The position numbers and the translations under genes were made by a program. The notes beneath the pieces were generated by a model that was not told the DNA's origin, searched no databases, and worked only from the letters and a program-made list of their open reading frames with translations. From CALAED01 sp036378315 (lineage in GTDB: Bacteria; Actinomycetota; Actinomycetes; Streptosporangiales; Streptosporangiaceae): a stretch of 64,000 nt of DNA. Shown here one piece after another: positions 52,041 through 59,171 of this stretch. The first letter of the stretch is position 1. Every line of letters starts with the position of its first letter. Where the stretch lies: contig DASUWU010000024.1 of NCBI GenBank assembly GCA_036378315.1, forward strand, positions 1 to 64,000, in the 5' to 3' direction.

Positions 52041-52959
52041 CGCGATCGCAGGCGTCGTCGTCGTTCTCGTCGCAGGCGCCGTCGTCGTCCTCGCAGGCGC
52101 CGTCGTCGTCGCAGACGTCCTCGTCGTCCCCGTCGCAGGGGTCGCAGGCGCCGGCACGATCATCACCGCGCGCGGCCCCGGCGTCGCAGGGCTCGTCGCC
52201 GGCCGTCCTGAACCGGCGGACGAGCAGGTCGCGGACCTCGCGGGTGTGCCGGCGGCTGACCGGCAGGTAGGCGCCGCCGACCTGCACGACCGCCCGCCCC
52301 TCGTCGAAGCGCACCTCGCTGATGTGGTCGGCGGCGACGAGGGTGCTGCGATGGATGCGGATGAATCCCGCGACCCGCCAGCGCCGGGCCAGCGCCGCCA
52401 GGGGCACCCGGACGAGGTAGTTCTCGCCCTCCGTCGTGTGCAGGCGTACGTAGTCGCCGTGCGCCTCGGCGTAGCACACGGCCGAGCGCGACACCAGGCG
52501 GGTGCGGCCGGCCAACTCGACCGGGATCGTCTCGTCGGCGTGCGGTGGCGGCGCCCCGCCCGCCTCCGCCGCCTCGCGGCGCTGCACGGCGGCGGCGATC
52601 CGGCGGATGGCCTCGGCGAGCCGCTCCTGGCGGACCGGCTTGAGCAGGTAGTCGACGGCGCCGACCTCGAACGCCGCCACCGCGAAGTCGTCGTGGGCGG
52701 TGACGAACACCACGGCCGGCGGCCTGGCGAAGCCGGCGAGCAGCCGGGAGAAGTCGAGGCCGTCGAGCCCGGGCATCCGGACGTCGAGGAAGACGGCGTC
52801 GAGCCGGTCGCCGGCCGCTCGCATCCGGCTGAGATCCCGCAGTGCCACGGCCGGGTCGCTGGCCGCGACCGCGCGCTTCACGCGCGGGTCCCGGCGCAAC
52901 AGGAAGGTCAACTCTTCCAGCGCGGGGACCTCGTCATCGACCACGAGGACGCTCAGCAC
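52033..52959 (-). CDS. LytTR-family response regulator with Asp/Cys-rich tail
   Basis: 308 residues from the GTG at 52957-52959; a TTG at 52995 is an alternative. The receiver domain has Asp8-Asp9, phospho-acceptor Asp59 (VFLDVRMPG) and Lys107 (YLLKPVR). The LytTR DNA-binding domain covers about 150-255 (AEAHGDYVRLHTTEG, then RIHRSTLVAADHI). Residues 258-308 form an unusual tail with 20 Asp, 3 Glu and 7 Cys in 51 residues. It lies 72 nt after the sensor gene and upstream of the transporter genes. Confidence 0.88.
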   Translation of the reverse strand: MLSVLVVDDEVPALEELTFLLRRDPRVKRAVAASDPAVALRDLSRMRAAGDRLDAVFLDVRMPGLDGLDFSRLLAGFARPPAVVFVTAHDDFAVAAFEVGAVDYLLKPVRQERLAEAIRRIAAAVQRREAAEAGGAPPPHADETIPVELAGRTRLVSRSAVCYAEAHGDYVRLHTTEGENYLVRVPLAALARRWRVAGFIRIHRSTLVAADHISEVRFDEGRAVVQVGGAYLPVSRRHTREVRDLLVRRFRTAGDEPCDAGAARGDDRAGACDPCDGDDEDVCDDDGACEDDDGACDENDDDACDRDG

Positions 52960-53031
52960 CCTAGGAGCTTGTCGCCGACTACCCTGTGTACGCAACCGGT
53001 TCCGCGATGTGCGTACTTTGTGGGTGTTTGC

Positions 53032-54243
53032 TCAACCGGGTCGCACCCCGGGGCGGTATTTCGGCACCCGCAGGTTCACTTTCATACCCGCGCCCGGCGC
53101 GGTATCGATCACCAACCCGTAGTCGTCGCCGTAGACGCGGCGCATGCGCTCGTCGACGTTGGCCAGGCCGATCCCGGCGCCCGGCGCGGCGGCGCCGTCG
53201 CCGGCCAGGATGGCCCGCAGCCGCTCCGGGTCCATCCCGACGCCGTCGTCCTCGATGCTGATCGCCGCCTCGGCGCCGGCGTCTCTGGCCACGATGTCGA
53301 CCCGCAACGTGGCCCTGCTCGCCGCCATGCCGTGCCGTATCGCGTTCTCGACCAGCGGTTGCAGCGACAGGAACGGCACGGCGACCGGCAGCACCTCGGG
53401 CGCGATCTCCACGGTGAACTGCAGCCGCTCACCGAACCTGGCCCGTTCGAGCAGCAGGTACCGGTCGATCGAACGCAGCTCTTCGGCCAGCGTGGTGAAC
53501 TCCCGCCGGGTGCGGAAGGTGTAGCGGGCGAAGTCGGCGAAGTCGAGGAGCAGCTCGCGCGCGCGTTCGGGGTTGGTCCTGACGAACGACGCGATCGTCG
53601 TGAGCGAGTTGTAGACGAAGTGCGGGGATATCTGCGCCCGGAGCGCCTTCATCTTCGCCTCCACCAGGCGCGCCCGCGAGGCGTCGAGCTCGGCGAGCTC
53701 GAGCTGCCCGGAGAACCAGCGCGCCACCTCACCGAGGGCGCGGACGCGCGGGGCGCGCACGGACGTGGCATAGACCGCCAGGGCGCCGGCGACCCGCCCC
53801 TCGATGGTGAGCGGCGCGATCATGGCCACCCGGATCCGGCACGCGGGGTCGTCGCAGGCGACCTCGTCGGCGGGCGCGATCCTGGACCGTCCGGAACGCA
53901 CCACGGGGCGTACCTGCCGCGGCACCGCGGCGGCGTGGCCGTGCCCGGTTCCCTCCCAGGCCAGCAACTGCTCGCCGGCGGTCACCGCGATCGCCTCGGC
54001 GCCGAGCAGGCCGCGCAGGTGCCGCGCCGCCTTGCGGGCCGACGCCTTGGTGAGCCCGGCGCGCAGCGCGGGCGAGGCCTGCGCGATGGTGTGCAAGGTC
54101 GCGAACGCGGCCCGTTCGGCGGGGGTGGCGAGCCCGCGCAGCTCTCGACGGCGGCGTTGTAAATGGGACAGGCCGACCGTGGTCGCCACCAGGACCGCGC
54201 CACCTGCGACATCGAGGACGGAGGGCAGCGTCAGATGCGCCAT
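53032..54243 (-). CDS. LytS-type sensor histidine kinase
   Basis: 403 residues from the ATG at 54241-54243. One N-terminal membrane helix (VLDVAGGAVLVATTVGL), a GAF-like sensor region (about 45-180), the His_kinase domain with His208 (ISPHFVYNSL) and an HATPase domain (QPLVENAIRHG, then IEDDGVGMD and GIGLANVDERM). Conserved-looking Cys130 and Cys135 in the GAF part (ACDDPACRIR) could bind metal or sense redox. A TATCAT box lies 8 nt before the ATG, so the mRNA may be nearly leaderless. Confidence 0.9.
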   Translation of the reverse strand: MAHLTLPSVLDVAGGAVLVATTVGLSHLQRRRRELRGLATPAERAAFATLHTIAQASPALRAGLTKASARKAARHLRGLLGAEAIAVTAGEQLLAWEGTGHGHAAAVPRQVRPVVRSGRSRIAPADEVACDDPACRIRVAMIAPLTIEGRVAGALAVYATSVRAPRVRALGEVARWFSGQLELAELDASRARLVEAKMKALRAQISPHFVYNSLTTIASFVRTNPERARELLLDFADFARYTFRTRREFTTLAEELRSIDRYLLLERARFGERLQFTVEIAPEVLPVAVPFLSLQPLVENAIRHGMAASRATLRVDIVARDAGAEAAISIEDDGVGMDPERLRAILAGDGAAAPGAGIGLANVDERMRRVYGDDYGLVIDTAPGAGMKVNLRVPKYRPGVRPG

Positions 54244-54321
54244 GTACACGGATGATAACGGTGCGCAACCGCCGTGACACCCTACTTGTGCCACCCGGCC
54301 GGCCGGGCCGTGCGCACCGAC

Positions 54322-55044
54322 CTAGAATTCTTCCGCCCGGCCGCCGTTTTCTTCCTCCTGGTAGGAGTAACGCTGCTCCCGCCAGGGGTCGGCCACGACG
54401 TGGTACCCGCGCTCCTCCCAAAAGCCCCGCCGGTCCTTGACGAGGTACTCCGCCCCGCGCGCCCACTTGACGCTCTTCCACGCGTACAGGTGGGGCACCA
54501 CGAGCCGTACCGGAAAGCCGTGGTCGGGGGTGAGCCGCTCGCCGTTACGGTGGGTGGCGAACAGCGTCGCGTCCGCCAGGAAGTCGGTCATGCGGACGTT
54601 CGCGCTGTAGCCGTACTCCGCCCAGACCATGACATGGGTCGCGTCCGGGTGGGGCGGCGCCAGCTCGACAAGCGCCGCTGCGGGAACGCCCTCCCAGCGG
54701 TTGTCGGGCACGGTGAACTTGGTCACGCAGTGCATGTCAGCCGTCACCAGCGTCCTGGGCAGCCGGTCGAACTCGGCCCAGCTCCAGCGGTACTCCTCCC
54801 CGGTCTCGGTGGCGCCGAACACCCGGAAGTCCCAGATCTTGGGGCGGAACTTCGGGACCGGCCCATAGTGCAGGACCGGCCAGCCACGGGGGATGTACTG
54901 CCCCGGCGGCAGGCGGTCTCGGGGCCCGTTCACCAGCGCTCCGTCCCACGCGCCCCCGTCGATCGGCGTGTCGGCCGGCGCCTGAGATGTCGGCCGGATG
55001 AACGGGCACTCAGGGGTGAGTCCATGGTCCGGCCATAGTGCCAT
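54322..55044 (-). CDS. sulfite-oxidase-like molybdopterin oxidoreductase
   Basis: 240 residues from the ATG at 55042-55044. The molybdopterin domain of the sulfite oxidase/YedY superfamily: the Mo ligand Cys106 is in ADMHCVTKF, followed by WEGVPAAALVELAPP and YGYSANVRM, and a C-terminal GFPVRLVVPHLYAWKSVKW. No Tat signal and no C-terminal dimerisation domain are seen, so it is the short cytoplasmic type. Substrate unknown. Its promoter region is shared with the divergent aroF leader. Confidence 0.85.
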   Translation of the reverse strand: MALWPDHGLTPECPFIRPTSQAPADTPIDGGAWDGALVNGPRDRLPPGQYIPRGWPVLHYGPVPKFRPKIWDFRVFGATETGEEYRWSWAEFDRLPRTLVTADMHCVTKFTVPDNRWEGVPAAALVELAPPHPDATHVMVWAEYGYSANVRMTDFLADATLFATHRNGERLTPDHGFPVRLVVPHLYAWKSVKWARGAEYLVKDRRGFWEERGYHVVADPWREQRYSYQEEENGGRAEEF

Positions 55045-55100
55045 TCCCGCCCCGGCGCGCCTATCGGCCCCCTCCCCCATCCCGGGCGCGCGACATGGGT

Positions 55101-55106
55101 TATTCT
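55101..55106 (+). promoter_or_regulatory. -10 of the aroF leader transcript
   Basis: TATTCT, exactly 7 nt before the GTG of the leader ORF at 55114. It would make the leader peptide mRNA leaderless. No -35 resembling TTGACA is present. Confidence 0.5.
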
Positions 55107-55113
55107 CTGAGCC

Positions 55114-55209
55114 GTGCGCAGTGGCTTCGACAGTGGTTCGCACTGTGGTTTCTACTTTTATGGCGACCGGCCCGCCCCGTGGCCGGTGGCCAGGCAGCGG
55201 CTGCGCTGA
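55114..55209 (+). CDS. aroF leader peptide with Phe-Tyr-Phe-Tyr run
   Basis: 31 residues from GTG, stop TGA at 55207-55209. Codons 13-16 are TTC TAC TTT TAT (Phe-Tyr-Phe-Tyr; 55150-55161), with Phe5 and Trp23 besides. Directly after them CCGGCCCG (55167-55174) is the exact complement of CGGGCCGG (55230-55237) in the terminator. This is the layout of a ribosome-mediated attenuator. The promoter spacing favours this frame over the overlapping Trp-rich frame at 55095-55223. Confidence 0.5.
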   Translation: MRSGFDSGSHCGFYFYGDRPAPWPVARQRLR

Positions 55210-55222
55210 ACGACCACCTGTG

Positions 55223-55260
55223 AGAGCCCCGGGCCGGGACGGCCCGGGGCTCTTTCGTTT
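55223..55260 (+). terminator. attenuator terminator upstream of aroF
   Basis: A perfect 13-bp stem, AGAGCCCCGGGCC (55223-55235) with GGCCCGGGGCTCT (55241-55253), 5-nt loop, followed by a T-rich tract TTTCGTTT. It ends 22 nt before the aroF ATG and is the clearest intrinsic terminator in the window. Confidence 0.85.
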
Positions 55261-55282
55261 GAACGAGGAGACACAGAACACC

Positions 55283-56374
55283 ATGGTGATCGTGATGGCC
55301 CCGGAGGCCACACAGGCGAATATCGACGCCGTCGTCTCGCTGGTGGAGCAGGCGGGCTCCGACGCCTTCGTCAGCCGCGGCGTGCAGCGCACGATCGTCG
55401 GTCTGGTCGGCGACGTGGAGCGGCTCGGCACGCTCGACCTTCGTGGCATGGAGGGCGTGAGCGACGTGCTGCGCGTGTCCGTCCCCTACAAGCTGGTCAG
55501 CCGGGAGAACCATCCGACCCGCTCGGTCATCAGCGTGGGCGGGGTGCCGATCGGTCCCGGCACGATGACCCTCATCGCCGGGCCGTGCGCCGTGGAGACC
55601 CCCGAGCAGACCCTGCAGGCGGCGCAGATGGCGCAGGCCGCGGGCGCCACGCTGTTGCGCGGCGGGGCCTTCAAGCCGCGGACGTCACCGTACGCCTTCC
55701 AGGGGCTCGGCGAGTCCGGGCTGAAGATCCTGGCCGCGGTACGGGAGGAGACCGGCCTGCCCATCGTCACCGAGGTCGTGGACGCCCACGACGTCGAGCT
55801 GGTCGCCGCGTACGCGGACATGCTCCAGATCGGCACCCGCAACATGCAGAACTTCGCCCTGCTCCAGGCCGTCGGCGGCATCGGCAAGCCGGTCATGCTC
55901 AAGCGCGGCATGAACGCGACGATCGAGGAGTGGCTGATGGCGGCCGAGTACGTCGCGCAGCGCGGCAACCTCGACATCGTGCTGTGCGAGCGCGGCATCC
56001 GGACGTTCGAGACGGCCACCCGCAACACCCTGGACATCTCAGCGGTGCCGGTGGCGCAGCGCCAGTCGCACCTTCCGGTGATCGTCGACCCTTCGCACTC
56101 GGGCGGGCTGCGCGAGCTGGTGCTGCCGCTCACCAGGGCGGCCATCGCCGTCGGCGCGGACGGGGTGATCATCGACGTGCACCCGCATCCGGAGAGCGCC
56201 CTCTGCGACGGGCCCCAGGCCCTCGTCGACGGCGACCTGCGCGAGCTGGCCAAGGTCGTGCGCGACCTGCCGCCGCTCGTCGGCCGCGCGCTCACCCGGC
56301 AGGTGGAGCCGGCGCCGGTCCCCGCACCGGCCGCCGGCCGCGACGCCGAACCGGGGCCCGCCGTTCCGGCGTGA
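55283..56374 (+). CDS. aroF: 3-deoxy-7-phosphoheptulonate (DAHP) synthase, type I-beta
   Basis: 363 residues from the ATG at 55283. It condenses PEP and erythrose-4-P in the first shikimate step. The N-terminal ferredoxin-like regulatory domain (about 1-85, typical of Phe/Tyr-inhibited I-beta enzymes) precedes the barrel with AGPCAVE, LLRGGAFKPRTSPYAFQG, IGTRNMQNF, CERGIRTFE and VDPSHSGG. Thus it is not the class II enzyme common in actinobacteria. GAGGAG lies 12 nt upstream. The C-terminal Pro/Ala tail is extra. It is controlled by the leader described above. Confidence 0.94.
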   Translation: MVIVMAPEATQANIDAVVSLVEQAGSDAFVSRGVQRTIVGLVGDVERLGTLDLRGMEGVSDVLRVSVPYKLVSRENHPTRSVISVGGVPIGPGTMTLIAGPCAVETPEQTLQAAQMAQAAGATLLRGGAFKPRTSPYAFQGLGESGLKILAAVREETGLPIVTEVVDAHDVELVAAYADMLQIGTRNMQNFALLQAVGGIGKPVMLKRGMNATIEEWLMAAEYVAQRGNLDIVLCERGIRTFETATRNTLDISAVPVAQRQSHLPVIVDPSHSGGLRELVLPLTRAAIAVGADGVIIDVHPHPESALCDGPQALVDGDLRELAKVVRDLPPLVGRALTRQVEPAPVPAPAAGRDAEPGPAVPA

Positions 56375-56398
56375 TATCGAACGTGGTGGCGGCGATGG

Positions 56399-56404
56399 TA
56401 GGGT
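56399..56404 (+). promoter_or_regulatory. -10 of the EamA leader transcript
   Basis: TAGGGT, exactly 7 nt before the ATG of a 13-codon ORF at 56412. Confidence 0.4.
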
Positions 56405-56411
56405 CGGCCGC

Positions 56412-56453
56412 ATGACGTACCGGCACGCCGTGACGCCCCCTCCGGCCTCCTGA
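56412..56453 (+). CDS. 13-residue leaderless uORF before an EamA gene
   Basis: MTYRHAVTPPPAS, stop TGA at 56451-56453. It is followed by two strong hairpins before the EamA ATG. The CCC CCT CCG run (Pro9-Pro11) is a potential ribosome-stalling site. It could be a regulatory leader peptide; conservation is untested. Confidence 0.35.
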   Translation: MTYRHAVTPPPAS

Positions 56454-56483
56454 CCGGGGCGCGGCGGCTCTTCGTCGATTCCT

Positions 56484-56549
56484 GGCCGGCCGGGTGATGA
56501 CCGGGCGGCCGTGACGCGCCTCGGAACCGAGTTCCCCTTTCGGTTCGAG
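56484..56549 (+). other. two consecutive hairpins in the EamA leader
   Basis: Stem 1: GGCCGGCCGG (56484-56493) with CCGGGCGGCC (56501-56510), one G-G mismatch. Stem 2: CTCGGAACCG (56520-56529) with CGGTTCGAG (56541-56549), one bulge. Stem 2 ends 17 nt before the EamA ATG, next to AGGAG. Confidence 0.45.
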
Positions 56550-56566
56550 TTCAGGAGCGTCCTCCC

Positions 56567-57613
56567 ATGTCCGCGCCGTCTTCTTGCCCGTCTTCCTGCC
56601 CGTCTTCTCCGTGCTGCCGGTTCTCCACGCCTTCTCCCTCCTCGCCGTCCCCGGCTTTTCCTCGTTCCCCGTCGTCCGCGTCGGGTCGGTGCTCGTCCTG
56701 TCCGGCCGCGGCCGGGCCCGGCCGCGGCTTCGCGCACCGTGCCGCCCGGCGGCCGGGCGGCGGCGCGTACATCCTGCTGGCCGCCTCCCTGTGGGGCACC
56801 ACCGGCACCGCCCGTACCTTCGCGCCCGCCGGCGCGAGCCCGGTGTCGGTCGGCGCGGCCAGGATCCTCATCGGCGGCCTGCTGCTCGTGCTCATCGCGC
56901 TGCGCGGCGGCGGGCTGCGGCGGCTGCTGGCCGGCGGGCCGGCGACGTGGGCGGCGCTGGGCACGGGCGCGGCCTGCGCGGCCATCTACCAGGTCGCCTT
57001 CTTCGCCGCGGTCGCCAGAACCGGCGTGGCCACGGGCACGGTCGTGACGATCGGCAGCGCGCCCGCGTTCGCCGGGGTGATGGCCACGCTGTCGCGGTCC
57101 GGGCGGCTGTCCAAGCGGTGGCTGGCGTCGACCGCGGGCGCCGTGATCGGCTGCGCGGCGCTGGTGAGCGGCGGGCGGGCGGCCGGGGTGGAACCCGTCG
57201 GCGTGACGCTCGCGCTGGTGTCCGGGCTCGGGTACGCGCTGTACGCCACGATGGCCTCGCGTTTCATCATGCGCGGCGCGGATGGCACTGCGGTCGTGGC
57301 CGCGTTGTTCGGTGGCGCGGCGGTGCTGCTGCTCCCGGTGCTGCTGGCCGGCTCGCCCGGCTGGCTGCTGACCGGCCGCGGCATCGGGGTCGCCGCCTAC
57401 CTGGGCGGGCTGACCACCGCGGTCGGGTACGTGCTGTACGCCCGGGGGCTGCGCACCACGCCGGCGGCGCCGGCCACGACCTTGACGCTCGCCGAGCCGG
57501 CGGTCGCCGCCGTGCTGGGGCTGGCCGTCCTCGGCGAGCACCTCGGCGGCGTGGCGCTCGCCGGCCTCGCCCTGCTGGCCGGGAGCCTGGCCGTCCTGAT
57601 CAGACGCCGGTGA
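56567..57613 (+). CDS. EamA-family (DMT) transporter
   Basis: 348 residues from the ATG at 56567, nine nt after AGGAG. Ten membrane helices in two EamA repeats (from YILLAASLWGTTGTA and from GVTLALVSGLGYALYATMAS). Family members export amino acids or other metabolites. The first 60 residues are an atypical Ser/Pro/Cys-rich stretch (MSAPSSCPSSCPSSPCC) encoded by a pyrimidine-rich tract with tandem cgtctt-type repeats. The true start may be further in, but no better in-frame start codon with a ribosome site exists. Confidence 0.82.
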   Translation: MSAPSSCPSSCPSSPCCRFSTPSPSSPSPAFPRSPSSASGRCSSCPAAAGPGRGFAHRAARRPGGGAYILLAASLWGTTGTARTFAPAGASPVSVGAARILIGGLLLVLIALRGGGLRRLLAGGPATWAALGTGAACAAIYQVAFFAAVARTGVATGTVVTIGSAPAFAGVMATLSRSGRLSKRWLASTAGAVIGCAALVSGGRAAGVEPVGVTLALVSGLGYALYATMASRFIMRGADGTAVVAALFGGAAVLLLPVLLAGSPGWLLTGRGIGVAAYLGGLTTAVGYVLYARGLRTTPAAPATTLTLAEPAVAAVLGLAVLGEHLGGVALAGLALLAGSLAVLIRRR

Positions 57614-57725
57614 CGCCAGGCAACGCCGGGTGACGCCGGCGCGGCCGACCGGGACATGCACCGGTAATCAGGCCCTAACAGGTATCTACCGGGATGTTCC
57701 TTGAAGATCCGGGAAGGATTGGCAC

Positions 57726-59171
57726 ATGTTTCCGCCGTCGCCACGCAGACGCGGCGAGTTCGTCGTCGTCGCCAACCGCCTTCCGGTCGACCGGGTCACC
57801 GATTCCGACGGCGGGACGGCCTGGCGGCGCAGCCCGGGCGGCCTGGTCACCGCCATCGCGCCCGTACTGCAGCGCCGCGAAGGGGTCTGGCTCGGCTGGC
57901 ACGGCGCACCTGACGAGCAGCTCGAGCCGTTCTCCGACGACGGCATGTCGTTGGTGCCGGTCCCGCTGTCGGCCCGCGACGTCGAGCTCTACTACGAGGG
58001 CTTTTCCAACGCCACGCTCTGGCCGCTCTACCACGACGTCGTGGCCAGGCCGGTCTACGAGCGGAGCTACTGGGACGCCTACGTTGAGGTGAACGAGCGC
58101 TTCGCGGAGGCCGCGGCGGCCGCCTCGGCGGACGGCGCCGTGGTATGGGTCCAGGACTACCAGCTCCAGCTGGTACCGGCCATGCTGCGCCGGCTGCGCC
58201 CCGACCTGCGGATCGGCTTCTTCCTGCACATCCCCTTCCCGCCGTACGAGCTGTTCCAGCAGCTGCCCTGGCGCCGGCAGATCCTCGACGGGCTCCTGGG
58301 CGCCGACCTGGTGGGCTTCCAGCATCCTGGCGCGGCGGGCAACTTCGTCCGGCTGTGCCGCAGGCTGTGCGACCTGCGGGCGCAGTCGGGCCGGGTCCAG
58401 GCGAGCGACGGGCGGATCGTCAGCGCCCGCGCCTTCCCGATCTCGGTCGACGTGGACGAGCTCGCCGCGCTGGTGGCCCGGCCGGAGACCCGGCGGCGCG
58501 CCAGGGAGATCCGCGCCGACCTGGGCGACCCTGGCCGGCTGTTGCTTGGCGTGGACCGGCTGGACTACACCAAGGGCATCTGGCAGCGGCTGCAGGCGTT
58601 CGGCGAGCTGTTCGAGGAACAGGAGCTCAAGCCGAACGAGGCCGTGTTCGTCCAGATCGCCACGCCCAGCCGGGAGCGCGTCGAGCAGTACCGGCTGCTG
58701 CGCGACGAGATCGAGCTGCAGGTGGGCCGGCTCAACGGCATGCACGCCGAGCTGGGCGCGCCGATCGTGCACTATCTGCACACCTCCTACAGCCGCGAGG
58801 AGCTCGCCGCGCTGTACCTGGCCGCCGACGTCATGGTGGTGACGCCGCTGCGGGACGGCATGAACCTGGTCGCCAAGGAGTATGTGGCGTGCCGCGAGGA
58901 CGACACCGGAGTCCTGGTGCTCAGCGAGTTCGCCGGCGCGGCCGAGGAGCTGAGGCGGGCCTTCCTGGTCAACCCCTACGACATCGACGGGCTCAAGTCC
59001 GCGCTGCTGGCCGCGATGCGCTGCCCGCCGGGCGAGCAGCACCGGCGGATGCGCGCGCTGCGGCGGCGGGTGCTCGACCACGACGTGGACCTGTGGGCGA
59101 GGGACTTCCTCGCCGCCCTCGAACAACCCCAGCCGGGCCGCCCGGATCAGGAGGCGGCGGCCTCGTCGTAG
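57726..59171 (+). CDS. otsA: trehalose-6-phosphate synthase
   Basis: 481 residues from the ATG at 57726 with GGAAGG eight bases upstream. GT20 glycosyltransferase using UDP-glucose and glucose-6-P. FVVVANRLPVDR, WVQDYQLQLVPAML, FFLHIPFPPYELF, GVDRLDYTKGI and LRDGMNLVAKEYV are family motifs. No otsB phosphatase is in the window. The last 25 bp overlap the convergent thiI. Confidence 0.95.
   Translation: MFPPSPRRRGEFVVVANRLPVDRVTDSDGGTAWRRSPGGLVTAIAPVLQRREGVWLGWHGAPDEQLEPFSDDGMSLVPVPLSARDVELYYEGFSNATLWPLYHDVVARPVYERSYWDAYVEVNERFAEAAAAASADGAVVWVQDYQLQLVPAMLRRLRPDLRIGFFLHIPFPPYELFQQLPWRRQILDGLLGADLVGFQHPGAAGNFVRLCRRLCDLRAQSGRVQASDGRIVSARAFPISVDVDELAALVARPETRRRAREIRADLGDPGRLLLGVDRLDYTKGIWQRLQAFGELFEEQELKPNEAVFVQIATPSRERVEQYRLLRDEIELQVGRLNGMHAELGAPIVHYLHTSYSREELAALYLAADVMVVTPLRDGMNLVAKEYVACREDDTGVLVLSEFAGAAEELRRAFLVNPYDIDGLKSALLAAMRCPPGEQHRRMRALRRRVLDHDVDLWARDFLAALEQPQPGRPDQEAAASS

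Noticed and set aside
56541..56552. cggttcgagttc resembling a tRNA T-loop
   Set aside because: No acceptor, D or anticodon arm can be drawn around it; it is part of hairpin 2 in the EamA leader.
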